DNA from: Alphaproteobacteria bacterium
GTDB lineage: Bacteria; Pseudomonadota; Alphaproteobacteria; Micavibrionales; UBA2020
Assembly: GCA_029266795.1 (NCBI GenBank)
Contig: JAQSWE010000040.1
Location: 1-13,583, forward strand
Length of the DNA stretch: 13,583 nucleotides
Reading direction: 5' to 3'
Position 1 is the first letter of the stretch. The number at the start of each line of letters is the position of its first letter. A program made the position numbers and the translations under genes. This document shows, piece after piece, positions 6,144 to 12,927 of this stretch. The notes under the pieces are model-generated. The model saw nothing but the letters and a program-made list of their open reading frames with translations, searched no databases and had not been told where the DNA came from.

Positions 6144-6719
6144 ATGAAACGTTTTCTTCTCGCGACCGCCGCGGTCGTCATGTTCGCGATGCCGGTTGCC
6201 GCACAGGCCGCCGAAACCTACAACTTCGATCCCAACCACACCAACATCAACTGGAACGCGAACCATTTCGGTTTCTCCAGCCCCTCGGGCCGCTTCGGCC
6301 TGAAAGACGGCTCGATCACCCTCGATGACAAAACGCCCGCGAACAGCAGCGTCAATGTCACCATCGACGTCAACGGCCTCGTGACGGGCATTCCGAAATT
6401 CGATGAGCATCTGAAATCTCCCGACTTCCTCGACACCGCAAAATTCCCCGAAGCGACCTTCAAAAGCACGAAAGTCGAACCCGGCGCGGACAACACCGCG
6501 AAAGTCACCGGCGACCTGACGCTGCACGGCGTGACGAAGCCTGTCGTGCTGGATGTAAAGCTGAACAAGCAGGGCGAAAACCCGATGACAAAGGTGAAGT
6601 CGGTCGGCTTCTCCGGCAAGACGGTTATCAAGCGCTCGGAATTCGGCATCGACAAATACGTGCCGAACGTCTCCGACGAAGTGACCATCGCAATCGAAGC
6701 TGAAGCAGGCTTGAAATAA
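6144..6719 (+). CDS. YceI-family periplasmic lipocalin-like protein
   Basis: The 191-residue product begins with a clear Sec signal peptide (MKRFLLATAAVVMFAMPVAA, then QAAET), with likely cleavage after AQA at residue 22. The mature part is a YceI domain: YNFDPNHTNINWNANHFGF at the N-terminus, GLVTGIPKFDEHLKSPDFLD and KFPEATFKS in the middle, GDLTLHGVTKPVVLDVKL, and FGIDKYVPNVSDEV near the end. Structurally known members are beta-barrels that hold isoprenoid lipids such as ubiquinone precursors, and some respond to osmotic or base stress; the ligand here is unknown. GGAG (6131-6134) is 9 nt before the ATG. The 101-bp gap after coaX shows no clear terminator, so read-through is possible. It is probably co-transcribed with the Rossmann gene 1 nt downstream. 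Confidence 0.93.
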   Translation: MKRFLLATAAVVMFAMPVAAQAAETYNFDPNHTNINWNANHFGFSSPSGRFGLKDGSITLDDKTPANSSVNVTIDVNGLVTGIPKFDEHLKSPDFLDTAKFPEATFKSTKVEPGADNTAKVTGDLTLHGVTKPVVLDVKLNKQGENPMTKVKSVGFSGKTVIKRSEFGIDKYVPNVSDEVTIAIEAEAGLK

Positions 6720-6720
6720 A

Positions 6721-7335
6721 ATGAAAATCGCGGTCCTTGGCGCTACCGGCAATATCGGGTCGAAAATCACGGCGGAGGCGCTGGAGCGCGGCCATGACGT
6801 GACGGCCATTGCCCGCGATACGTCGAAACTTCCCGGCCATCCGCGGCTCGCCACGAAAAATGGCGATGCCGCGGATAGCGCCGCGATTGCATCGCTGGTG
6901 CATGGCCATGAGGCCGTCATCAGTTCGCTGCCGTTCCTCAATGTCGATCCCGCCACACTCTGCGCCGCGCTGAAAAAAGCGGGCATCAAGCGCCTGCTGG
7001 TGGTCGGCGGGGCAGGGAGCCTTAACGCCCCCGGTGGTCACGGTCAGTTGGTCGACCAGCCCGATTTTCCGGCGGCGTGGAAAGGCATCGCGCTCAAGGG
7101 GCGCGACTTCCTCAACCACCTGAAAAACGAACCAACGCTCGAATGGACGTTCCTTTCTCCCTCCGCCATGATTGCGCCCGGCGAGCGCACGGGAAAATTC
7201 CGCGTAGGTAATGACGACTTGCTGATCGATGCGACCGGCAACAGCCATATCAGCCAGGAAGACTACGCGATTGCGATGCTGGACGAGCTGGAAGAGCCAC
7301 GGCACATTCGCGCCCGCTTCACCGTCGGTTACTAA
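6721..7335 (+). CDS. Small NAD(P)-binding Rossmann-fold oxidoreductase (atypical SDR, NmrA-like)
   Basis: The 204-residue protein starts with the dinucleotide-binding motif GATGNIG (7-13), followed by HDVTAIARD, a D/S-rich loop (GDAADSAAI), VISSLPF, KRLLVVGGAGSL and a C-terminal HISQEDYAIAMLDELE. This is the pattern of short NAD(P)H-binding proteins of the YwnB/NmrA-like group, which includes flavin or quinone reductases and redox-sensing proteins. The substrate cannot be told. It begins 1 nt after the yceI stop and has no strong ribosome-binding site of its own, so translation by re-initiation is likely. Genes of this type often lie beside MarR or HxlR regulators, as here. Confidence 0.88.
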   Translation: MKIAVLGATGNIGSKITAEALERGHDVTAIARDTSKLPGHPRLATKNGDAADSAAIASLVHGHEAVISSLPFLNVDPATLCAALKKAGIKRLLVVGGAGSLNAPGGHGQLVDQPDFPAAWKGIALKGRDFLNHLKNEPTLEWTFLSPSAMIAPGERTGKFRVGNDDLLIDATGNSHISQEDYAIAMLDELEEPRHIRARFTVGY

Positions 7336-7358
7336 TATCAAATGAATACAGTATGTTA

Positions 7359-7377
7359 CGCCGCATTTAATGCGGCG
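7359..7377 (+). terminator. GC-rich hairpin after the Rossmann gene, possible terminator
   Basis: CGCCGCA (7359-7365) pairs with TGCGGCG (7371-7377) around TTTAA, 23 nt after the stop codon. There is no T run behind it, so an intrinsic terminator is doubtful. It may protect the 3' end of the message or separate this unit from the marR promoter. Confidence 0.35.
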
Positions 7378-7391
7378 ATGCACCATAATTG

Positions 7392-7420
7392 TTGAAAACA
7401 CACTTATAGTAAGCTATTAT
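7392..7420 (+). promoter_or_regulatory. Promoter of the marR-emrAB operon
   Basis: TTGAAA (7392-7397) and TATTAT (7415-7420) lie exactly 17 bp apart, each five of six to consensus. The start point would be near 7427, about 29 nt before the marR ATG. The -10 box and start point are covered by the palindromes listed separately, as expected for an autorepressed MarR-type operon. Confidence 0.65.
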
Positions 7421-7438
7421 AATTATAAGCATGCTTAT
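7417..7438. promoter_or_regulatory. Overlapping palindromes, likely MarR operator
   Basis: ATAAGCATGCTTAT (7425-7438) is a perfect 14-bp palindrome and TTATAATTATAA (7417-7428) a perfect 12-bp palindrome; they share four bases. The first lies on the predicted transcription start and the second overlaps the -10 box. MarR-family dimers bind palindromes of this size at their own promoters. Which of the two is the true site cannot be decided by eye. Confidence 0.55.
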
Positions 7439-7455
7439 TATTGTGAGAATCAACA

Positions 7456-7929
7456 ATGTCGTGTTCTGACCCCACCGTCGAAAATCTTGGCTTCCTGCTG
7501 CAGGACGTCGCGCGTCTGCTGCGCACCGATTTCAATCGGCGCGTGCAGGAGCTCGACCTGACGCAGGCGCAATGGCGCGCGCTGCTGAACCTGTCGCGCA
7601 ATCCCGGCATGCGCCAATGCCATCTGGCCGATGCGCTCGAAACCAAGGCCATCAGCGCCACGCGCCTGATCGACCGTATGCAGGCCGCAGGCTGGGTGGA
7701 ACGCCGCGACGATCCGGGTGACCGGCGCGCAACGCAGCTGTTCCTCACTGAACAGGCGCAGCCCACGCTGAAACACCTGAAAAAACATGGCGCGGAGACG
7801 CGTGCCAATGCCCTCGTGGGTATCACTGCGGAAGAGCAGGAACAATTTCTGAAAACGCTTTTGAAAATGCGCGCCAACATGATCGCGCAGGAAGAAACCA
7901 AATCTAAAGTCGCAGGAGAAAAACAATGA
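7456..7929 (+). CDS. MarR-family transcriptional regulator
   Basis: The 157-residue protein has the MarR winged helix-turn-helix layout: helices with LTQAQWRALLNLS (35-47), the helix-turn-helix around CHLADAL and KAISATRLIDRMQAAGW (64-80), and the wing VERRDDPGDRRATQLFLTE (81-99) with the DPxDRR signature. A long C-terminal dimerisation helix follows. It probably represses its own operon with emrA and emrB and releases DNA on binding a toxic ligand. The ATGA overlap with emrA (7926-7929) shows translational coupling. Two Cys (3 and 55) are present; Cys 55 at the start of the recognition unit might sense oxidants, which is speculation. The ribosome-binding site (GAGA at 7444-7447) is weak. Confidence 0.93.
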   Translation: MSCSDPTVENLGFLLQDVARLLRTDFNRRVQELDLTQAQWRALLNLSRNPGMRQCHLADALETKAISATRLIDRMQAAGWVERRDDPGDRRATQLFLTEQAQPTLKHLKKHGAETRANALVGITAEEQEQFLKTLLKMRANMIAQEETKSKVAGEKQ

Positions 7930-8972
7930 CAGCTGAAAAGAAAAAAACATTACGGCGCTTTTTGATGGCTATCGGCCTCATCGCCGTCGCTGCTGTCACG
8001 GGCATTACCTATGCGTTTTCGGGCCGCTTCATGTCGACCGATAACTCCTACGTGAAAGCCAACAAAATTGCCGTCGCGCCGCAAGTGACTGGCGCTGTTG
8101 TTGCCGTTAGCGCGAAAGACCATCAGGCCGTGACCAAGGGCGATGTGCTGTTCACCATAGATCCCGCATCCTTCCGCATCGAGCTTGAAAAAGCGCAATC
8201 CAACCTCGACGTTGTGCGTACCGAGATCGAGGAACTGAAGGCAACCGCCCGCCAGAAGCAGGAAGAATTGAAAAGCTCGCAGGCCGATAAATCTTTAGCC
8301 GATACGCTCTACAACCGCCGCACCGGCCCGCATATGAAGGGCGCTGTATCCGAGGAAAGCGTCGACGAGGCTGGCCATGACCGCGCCGTCGCCGCCGCCA
8401 AGATCGCGCAGCTGCAGCAGGAATATGCCGCGACGGTCGCAAAGCTCGACGGCAATGTCGATGTGAATCCCGAAGACCACCCGATGTTTAAATCCGCGCA
8501 GGCCGCGCTTCACGCCGCGCAGCTGAACCTTGACCGCACCACCGTCCGCGCCCCCGCCGACGGCATCACCGGCGACCTGCCGCGTGTGGGAGATTACCTG
8601 CCCGCAGGCGTTCCTGCCGTGAGCGTGGTGGAAAGCAAGGGCATGTGGATCGAGGCGAATTTCAAGGAAACGGAATTGACCAACATCCGCGCAGGACAGA
8701 AAGCGACTGTGACGGTCGATACCTATCCCGGCCGCGAATGGACGGGCGTCGTCAGCAGCATCGCGCCCGCAACCGGCGCGGAATTTTCTGTCCTGCCCGC
8801 CCAGAACGCCACAGGCAACTGGGTGAAGGTCGTGCAGCGCATCACCGTTCGCGTCGAGCCGGAGCATCAGGAAGACGAGCCGCCCCTGCAAACGGGCATG
8901 AGCGCGGAAGTGACGATCGATACCGGCAGCTACCCTCACATGAAAAAACCGTCACTGGCGGCAGCGGAGTAA
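7926..8972 (+). CDS. emrA: EmrA-type HlyD-family efflux adaptor
   Basis: Periplasmic adaptor (membrane fusion protein) of a tripartite drug exporter, linking the EmrB pump to an outer-membrane channel. The 348 residues contain one N-terminal membrane anchor (about 11-31), the EmrA hallmark STDNSYVKANKIAVAPQVTG, the first half of a lipoyl-like domain (about 48-80), an alpha-helical hairpin rich in E, K and Q (about 83-190), the returning lipoyl half (LDRTTVRAPADGITG) and a beta-barrel ending with QTGMSAEVTIDTG. A good Shine-Dalgarno (AGGAGA at 7914-7919) precedes the ATG, which overlaps the marR stop. It lies 6 nt from emrB. No outer-membrane channel gene is in the window. Confidence 0.93.
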   Translation: MTAEKKKTLRRFLMAIGLIAVAAVTGITYAFSGRFMSTDNSYVKANKIAVAPQVTGAVVAVSAKDHQAVTKGDVLFTIDPASFRIELEKAQSNLDVVRTEIEELKATARQKQEELKSSQADKSLADTLYNRRTGPHMKGAVSEESVDEAGHDRAVAAAKIAQLQQEYAATVAKLDGNVDVNPEDHPMFKSAQAALHAAQLNLDRTTVRAPADGITGDLPRVGDYLPAGVPAVSVVESKGMWIEANFKETELTNIRAGQKATVTVDTYPGREWTGVVSSIAPATGAEFSVLPAQNATGNWVKVVQRITVRVEPEHQEDEPPLQTGMSAEVTIDTGSYPHMKKPSLAAAE

Positions 8973-8978
8973 TTATCC

Positions 8979-10547
8979 ATGAGCGCGCATGCCGCAGCGA
9001 AGCCGGAGGGAGAATGGGTGGAGGTCCCGCATAAGGGCTTCATCACGCTCTCCGTCATGCTGGCAACGATCATGCAGGCACTCGACACGACCATCGCCAA
9101 CGTCGCCCTCCCGCATATGCAGGGCGAACTTTCCGCGACGCAGGACCAGATTTCATGGGTGCTGACGTCATATATCATCGCCGCCGCCGTGATGACTGCG
9201 CCGTCGGGCGTTCTGGCCGCCAAGATCGGACGGCGCAAACTATTCCTGATTGCGGTCATCGGCTTCACCGTCACCTCCGTCCTCTGCGGCATCGCGACGA
9301 ACCTGCCGGAAATGGTCGTTTTCCGGCTGCTGCAGGGTATTTTCGGCGCGAGCCTTGTGCCGCTGTCGCAGGCCGTCCTGCTCGACATCAACCCGCAGCA
9401 CCGGCATGCGCAGGCCATGGCCATCTGGGGCGTCGGCGTGATGTTGGGCCCCATCCTTGGCCCCACGCTGGGCGGCTGGATCACGGAGAATTTTCACTGG
9501 CGGTGGGTGTTCTTCATCAATCTGCCCATCGGCATCCTTGCTGCTTTCGGCATCTTTGCCTTCATGAAGGAAACCGTGATCGACAAGCTGCGCAAGTTCG
9601 ACTATTTCGGCTTCGCGCTGCTGAGCCTGTTCCTGTGCAGCATGCAGCTCATGCTCGACCGTGGCGAGAGCAAGGACTGGTTTTCCTCGACAGAAATCGT
9701 GGTCGAAGGCGTACTCGCGCTGACGGCGTTCTACCTGTTCATGGTGCATATCCTCACCGCTGAAAAGCCCTTCATCGAGCCTGCGATGTTCAGGGACCGC
9801 AACTATTCTTTCAGCCTAGTCTTCATGTTCGTCATGGGCATTATACTGCTGGCGACCATGGCGCTGCTGCCGCCGTTTCTGGAAGGCTTGATGGGTTACC
9901 CCGTCGTCACCACAGGGATGGTGCTCGCGCCGCGCGGCATCGGCACGATGGCATCCATGATGCTGGCCGGAAAATTGATGGGCAAAATCGATGTGCGCTA
10001 TATGCTCGCCTTCGGCCTGTCCTGCATGGCGCTCAGCCTGTGGCAGATGAGCCAGTTCAACCTTGAGATATCGCAGGCGATGCTGGTGGAAACCGGATTG
10101 TTGCAGGGTTTCGGCATGGGCTTCGTTTTCGTCCCGCTCACCGCCGTCGCCTATGCGACGCTGCCCGGTCACTACCGGAATGATGCTGCTGGCGTTTTCA
10201 GCCTTGTGCGCAATATCGGCTCCAGTGTCGGCATCGCCGTCATGATCGCGCTGCTGGCGCGCAATACGCAGATCAATCACATGGAGCTGGGCGAGCGCAT
10301 CAACATCTTCAATCTGCCGAAAGTGATGCTCGGCATCATGCCGGATATTCCCATCAATGCTTATTCGCAGGTTGGCATGGCGTATCTCAATGCGGAAGTG
10401 ACGCGGCAGGCGGCGGCGATATCCTATATCAACGATTTCTATGCGCTGATGTTCGTGGTGTTGAGCGTGATGGTGTTCCTGCCATTCCTGAAGGTCGCGA
10501 AGCGTGCGAACAAGGCACCCGCGAGCGCGGCGGAAGTTCTGGAATAA
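8979..10547 (+). CDS. emrB: EmrB/QacA-family multidrug MFS transporter (DHA2, 14 helices)
   Basis: Proton-driven inner-membrane exporter of hydrophobic toxic compounds. The 522 residues and hydrophobic profile fit the 14-helix DHA2 family. Motifs seen are LDTTIANVALP (35-45, motif D1), GVLAAKIGRRK (77-87, motif A), FRLLQGIFGASLVPLSQ (115-131) and the antiporter motif C GPILGPTLGGW (157-167) followed by WRWVFFINLPIG. GGAG (8966-8969) is 9 nt before the ATG. The gene is the last of the marR-emrA-emrB operon and converges on the rng gene with only 10 bp between the stop codons. Confidence 0.94.
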   Translation: MSAHAAAKPEGEWVEVPHKGFITLSVMLATIMQALDTTIANVALPHMQGELSATQDQISWVLTSYIIAAAVMTAPSGVLAAKIGRRKLFLIAVIGFTVTSVLCGIATNLPEMVVFRLLQGIFGASLVPLSQAVLLDINPQHRHAQAMAIWGVGVMLGPILGPTLGGWITENFHWRWVFFINLPIGILAAFGIFAFMKETVIDKLRKFDYFGFALLSLFLCSMQLMLDRGESKDWFSSTEIVVEGVLALTAFYLFMVHILTAEKPFIEPAMFRDRNYSFSLVFMFVMGIILLATMALLPPFLEGLMGYPVVTTGMVLAPRGIGTMASMMLAGKLMGKIDVRYMLAFGLSCMALSLWQMSQFNLEISQAMLVETGLLQGFGMGFVFVPLTAVAYATLPGHYRNDAAGVFSLVRNIGSSVGIAVMIALLARNTQINHMELGERINIFNLPKVMLGIMPDIPINAYSQVGMAYLNAEVTRQAAAISYINDFYALMFVVLSVMVFLPFLKVAKRANKAPASAAEVLE

Positions 10548-10555
10548 TCAATCCC

Positions 10556-10574
10556 GATTAACTTTTAATCTTTT
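10556..10574 (+). terminator. Weak AT-rich hairpin with T run after emrB
   Basis: GATTAA (10556-10561) pairs with TTAATC (10565-10570) across a 3-nt loop, followed by TTTT. The stem is only 6 bp and AT-rich, and it overlaps the rng stop codon, so it is a weak terminator for emrB at best. The opposite strand has no T run after the stem. Confidence 0.3.
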
Positions 10575-11754
10575 CTGCATAGCCCGCCGCGCGGCGCTTG
10601 CGCGTGACTTCCAGTATGCCAAGGCGCGTAAAGCCATGCACCTGCGCGCGGGCGGGGTCTTCGCCAAAGGCAGCTTCGGCAGCTTCGGAAATTTTCACGC
10701 GGGCAGGGCGTTCCGCCATGCCGATGAAATCGATCAGGATTGCGCCGCTGATATTCCGCAACCGGCACTGGCGCGCACATTCGGCAACGGCTTCGGTGTT
10801 GGCGGCGATCGGGTTGTCTGCGCTGCCTTGGTTGACGTCGATGATTGTGCAGGCATGCGTTGAATCGATGATGATCGACCCGCCGCCCGGAAGGTCAACG
10901 CGATTGACGGAGAGTTCGTTCAGCTCACCGTAAATATCATAGATGTCGAACAGCTTCTGCATCGGCTTTTCAGGCTTGAACAGGCGCAGCCGTTTCGATG
11001 TGGCAAGGGGAGGATCGTATTTTTCGCACCATTTCGCGATCTGGTCGAAGGCTGCACGACCGCCCGCATGGATATGGTTGAAACCATTCGCACCGAAATC
11101 GAGCATCGCGCGGGCAAAGGCGTTCGGGCCGCCCTTCAGCAGCGCGGGTTCCTTGCCGTTCTCGGCCTGCATGCCCAGCAGCACCTGCCATTCGGCCAGC
11201 AGCTTTTGTGCTTCTTCCGACAAAATGCCGATATCTTCGCTTTCGGCGTGGTCGTGCAAAATCCAGCCCCCCTTTGCTTCAAAGCCCGCCGTCATGCTGA
11301 GCACGTCGCCGCGCTCGATGCTGCGCGACATGGTGACGGGGTTCGACATCGGGCAATAGACCAGATGGTGGCCCATGATGTAAATCTGCGTCGTCAGGCG
11401 GGGGATTTTGTGGTTCTCGCTTTGCGATCCGTCTTTTGCCTCGGCCTTGACCTGCACCATCAGCATCTGGCCGTTCTTCACGAGGTCGGTCAGCCCGCTG
11501 CGGCTTTCCGAACGGTCGCCGCCCGGCAGGTAGATATGTTTCGCGGGCAAAAATCCCGTCTGCCCGTTGCCAAGATCGACGATCGCGCAATCGAGTTTCT
11601 TGTCGAGCTTGATGACGCGGCCCAGGAAGATGGTGCCCCAGCCGCAGGCCTTGTTCAGGGAATCCACATACAGGTCGTTGATGACCGTCTTTTTAATGAC
11701 GACGGCGTGCATGCGGCCTTCAATTTCATCGACGAAGAGTTCAAGCCCGCTCAT
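10558..11754 (-). CDS. rng: Ribonuclease E/G-family endoribonuclease, short form lacking the Zn-link
   Basis: Endoribonuclease acting on single-stranded RNA (rRNA maturation, mRNA turnover). Counted from the ATG at 11754 it has 398 residues: an S1 domain at about 37-107, an RNase H-like/5'-sensor region, and the DNase I-like core with both expected metal-binding aspartates, D306 in IIDVNQGS and D342 in ILIDFIGM, then the family signature TRLGILEVTRKR. E. coli RNase G has 489 residues; here the chain stops about 13 residues after TRKR, so the CPxC-type Zn-link and small domain used for tetramer assembly are missing. Short RNase G-like proteins beside maf and infA are known in alphaproteobacteria. 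The ATG at 11754 is preferred over 11763 because AAGGA (11763-11767) lies 8 nt before it. The start overlaps maf. Confidence 0.88.
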   Translation of the reverse strand: MSGLELFVDEIEGRMHAVVIKKTVINDLYVDSLNKACGWGTIFLGRVIKLDKKLDCAIVDLGNGQTGFLPAKHIYLPGGDRSESRSGLTDLVKNGQMLMVQVKAEAKDGSQSENHKIPRLTTQIYIMGHHLVYCPMSNPVTMSRSIERGDVLSMTAGFEAKGGWILHDHAESEDIGILSEEAQKLLAEWQVLLGMQAENGKEPALLKGGPNAFARAMLDFGANGFNHIHAGGRAAFDQIAKWCEKYDPPLATSKRLRLFKPEKPMQKLFDIYDIYGELNELSVNRVDLPGGGSIIIDSTHACTIIDVNQGSADNPIAANTEAVAECARQCRLRNISGAILIDFIGMAERPARVKISEAAEAAFGEDPARAQVHGFTRLGILEVTRKRRAAGYAEKIKS

Positions 11755-12223
11755 ATCCGGCATCCTTCAGCATGGCGTGCGTTTCAAACAGCGGCAGCCC
11801 CACGATGTTGGTGTAGGAGCCGCTGATGAATGGTATCAGCGCGGCGGCATGACCCTGAATGGCATAGCCGCCAGCCTTGCCTTTCCATTCACAGGTATTG
11901 ATATAGTGCGAAATTTCCGCTTCGGACAGACGCTTGAATTTCACAGCAGAAACAACGAGTTTCGTCTTCTGCTTGCCGTCCTTGTTCACGATGGAGACGG
12001 CCGTCAAAACGCTGTGGCGGCGGCCCGACATCAATTCAAGGCATTTGCGCGCGACGGCGATTTTGTTCGCCTTCGCCGATGCAATCCGCACGGCATAGCG
12101 AGCGGGCAGTTCGACCTTCAGCGGGGTTTCATCGATATCCGCAGGCGCGATGCGATCGGGCGCAATGCCAAGCTGCTTCAGCAGCTCAAGCCGGCGCGGC
12201 GAGGCGGACGCGAGGATCAGCAT
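11741..12223 (-). CDS. maf: Maf-family nucleotide pyrophosphatase with apparent internal deletion
   Basis: Maf proteins hydrolyse non-canonical or modified nucleoside triphosphates and affect septation. Recognisable blocks are LILASASPRRLELL (2-15), PADIDET (27-33), LSGRRH-like MSGRRH (65-70), EWKGKAGGYAIQG (112-124) and SGSYTNIVGLPLFET (134-148). Family members have about 190-200 residues; this one has 160. The missing part lies between KIAVAR (54-59) and CLELMSGRRH: the usual segment with ADTVV (catalytic Asp) and the GKP lysine loop, roughly 33 residues, is absent while the frame stays open. Activity is therefore doubtful, unless the assembly has an in-frame error. The ATG overlaps the infA stop by one base (TAATG), and the 3' end overlaps rng. 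Confidence 0.87.
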   Translation of the reverse strand: MLILASASPRRLELLKQLGIAPDRIAPADIDETPLKVELPARYAVRIASAKANKIAVARKCLELMSGRRHSVLTAVSIVNKDGKQKTKLVVSAVKFKRLSEAEISHYINTCEWKGKAGGYAIQGHAAALIPFISGSYTNIVGLPLFETHAMLKDAGYERA

Positions 12224-12444
12224 TATTTGTGACGGAAAGTGATGCGGCCTTTGGTCAGATCGTACGGCGTCATTTCGACGGTGACGCGGTCGCCTTCCAG
12301 GATGCGGATTTTATTTTTGCGCATTTTGCCGGAGCTATGGCCCAAAATGATGTGGCCGTTGTCGAGCTTTACACGGAACATCGCGTTCGGAAGCAGTTCC
12401 GAAACGATGCCTTCAAAGCTCATCAAGTCTTCTTTTTCTGACAT
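12223..12444 (-). CDS. infA: Translation initiation factor IF-1
   Basis: Binds the ribosomal A site on the 30S subunit during initiation. The 73 residues form one S1-like OB fold and match the family almost along the whole length: EGIVSELLPNAMFRVKLDNG (11-30), GKMRKNKIRILEGDRV and the C-terminal MTPYDLTKGRITFRHK. GAGGA (12448-12452) lies 3 nt before the start codon. It sits 6 nt after the UPF0262 stop and overlaps maf by one base. Confidence 0.98.
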   Translation of the reverse strand: MSEKEDLMSFEGIVSELLPNAMFRVKLDNGHIILGHSSGKMRKNKIRILEGDRVTVEMTPYDLTKGRITFRHK

Positions 12445-12450
12445 TCTTCC

Positions 12451-12927
12451 TCAGGTGATATTTGTGGTGCTGCGAATGTGTAGCACATATAAAAGTGTAA
12501 ATAAACGCCTTGCCGTCAATTTGTCCACAATTACTTTGTTTTCAATGGCTTCGGCCAGTGTTTCGGCCCCTTCGTTGTGGATTCCGCGCCGGCCCATGTC
12601 GATCGCCTCGAGTCTATGCATCTCGCCCGATTTCGCGGCTTTATAGAAACTGTCGCAGATCATGACATAGTCGCGGATCAGGGATTTGAGCGCGCTTAAG
12701 GGCAGGGGGATCTCCTCGTTCCTGCCGCTGGCGGTGCAATTCACATCCATTACCAGCCGGTCACCCTGAAGCGACAGGTGGAGCTTGTACGGCCCCTCGC
12801 AATCCTTCACGGCGAAGGAATTCTGTTCCAGCAAATCTGAAATGGCGCGGTGGCGTTCGACTTCTATTTCGGCGGAGCGGGTGCCGATGGTTTCGTTGTC
12901 GAGCTTCAGCTCGATGATACGGCTCAC
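12451..12927 (-). CDS. UPF0262 family protein, function unknown
   Basis: The 158-residue protein matches the UPF0262 family, known mainly from alphaproteobacteria and usually placed between murA/hisD and infA. Visible conserved stretches are RIIELKLDNETIG at the start, VERHRAISDLLEQNSF, the central PYKLHLSLQGDRLVMDV, LSALKSLIRDYVMICDSFY, and the C-terminal DMGRRGIHNEGAETL followed by DKLTARRLFTLLYVLH. There are no membrane segments, so it is likely cytoplasmic. It starts at a GTG that overlaps the murA stop (GTGA), indicating coupled translation. No biochemical role is assigned to the family that I can name. Confidence 0.92.
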   Translation of the reverse strand: MSRIIELKLDNETIGTRSAEIEVERHRAISDLLEQNSFAVKDCEGPYKLHLSLQGDRLVMDVNCTASGRNEEIPLPLSALKSLIRDYVMICDSFYKAAKSGEMHRLEAIDMGRRGIHNEGAETLAEAIENKVIVDKLTARRLFTLLYVLHIRSTTNIT

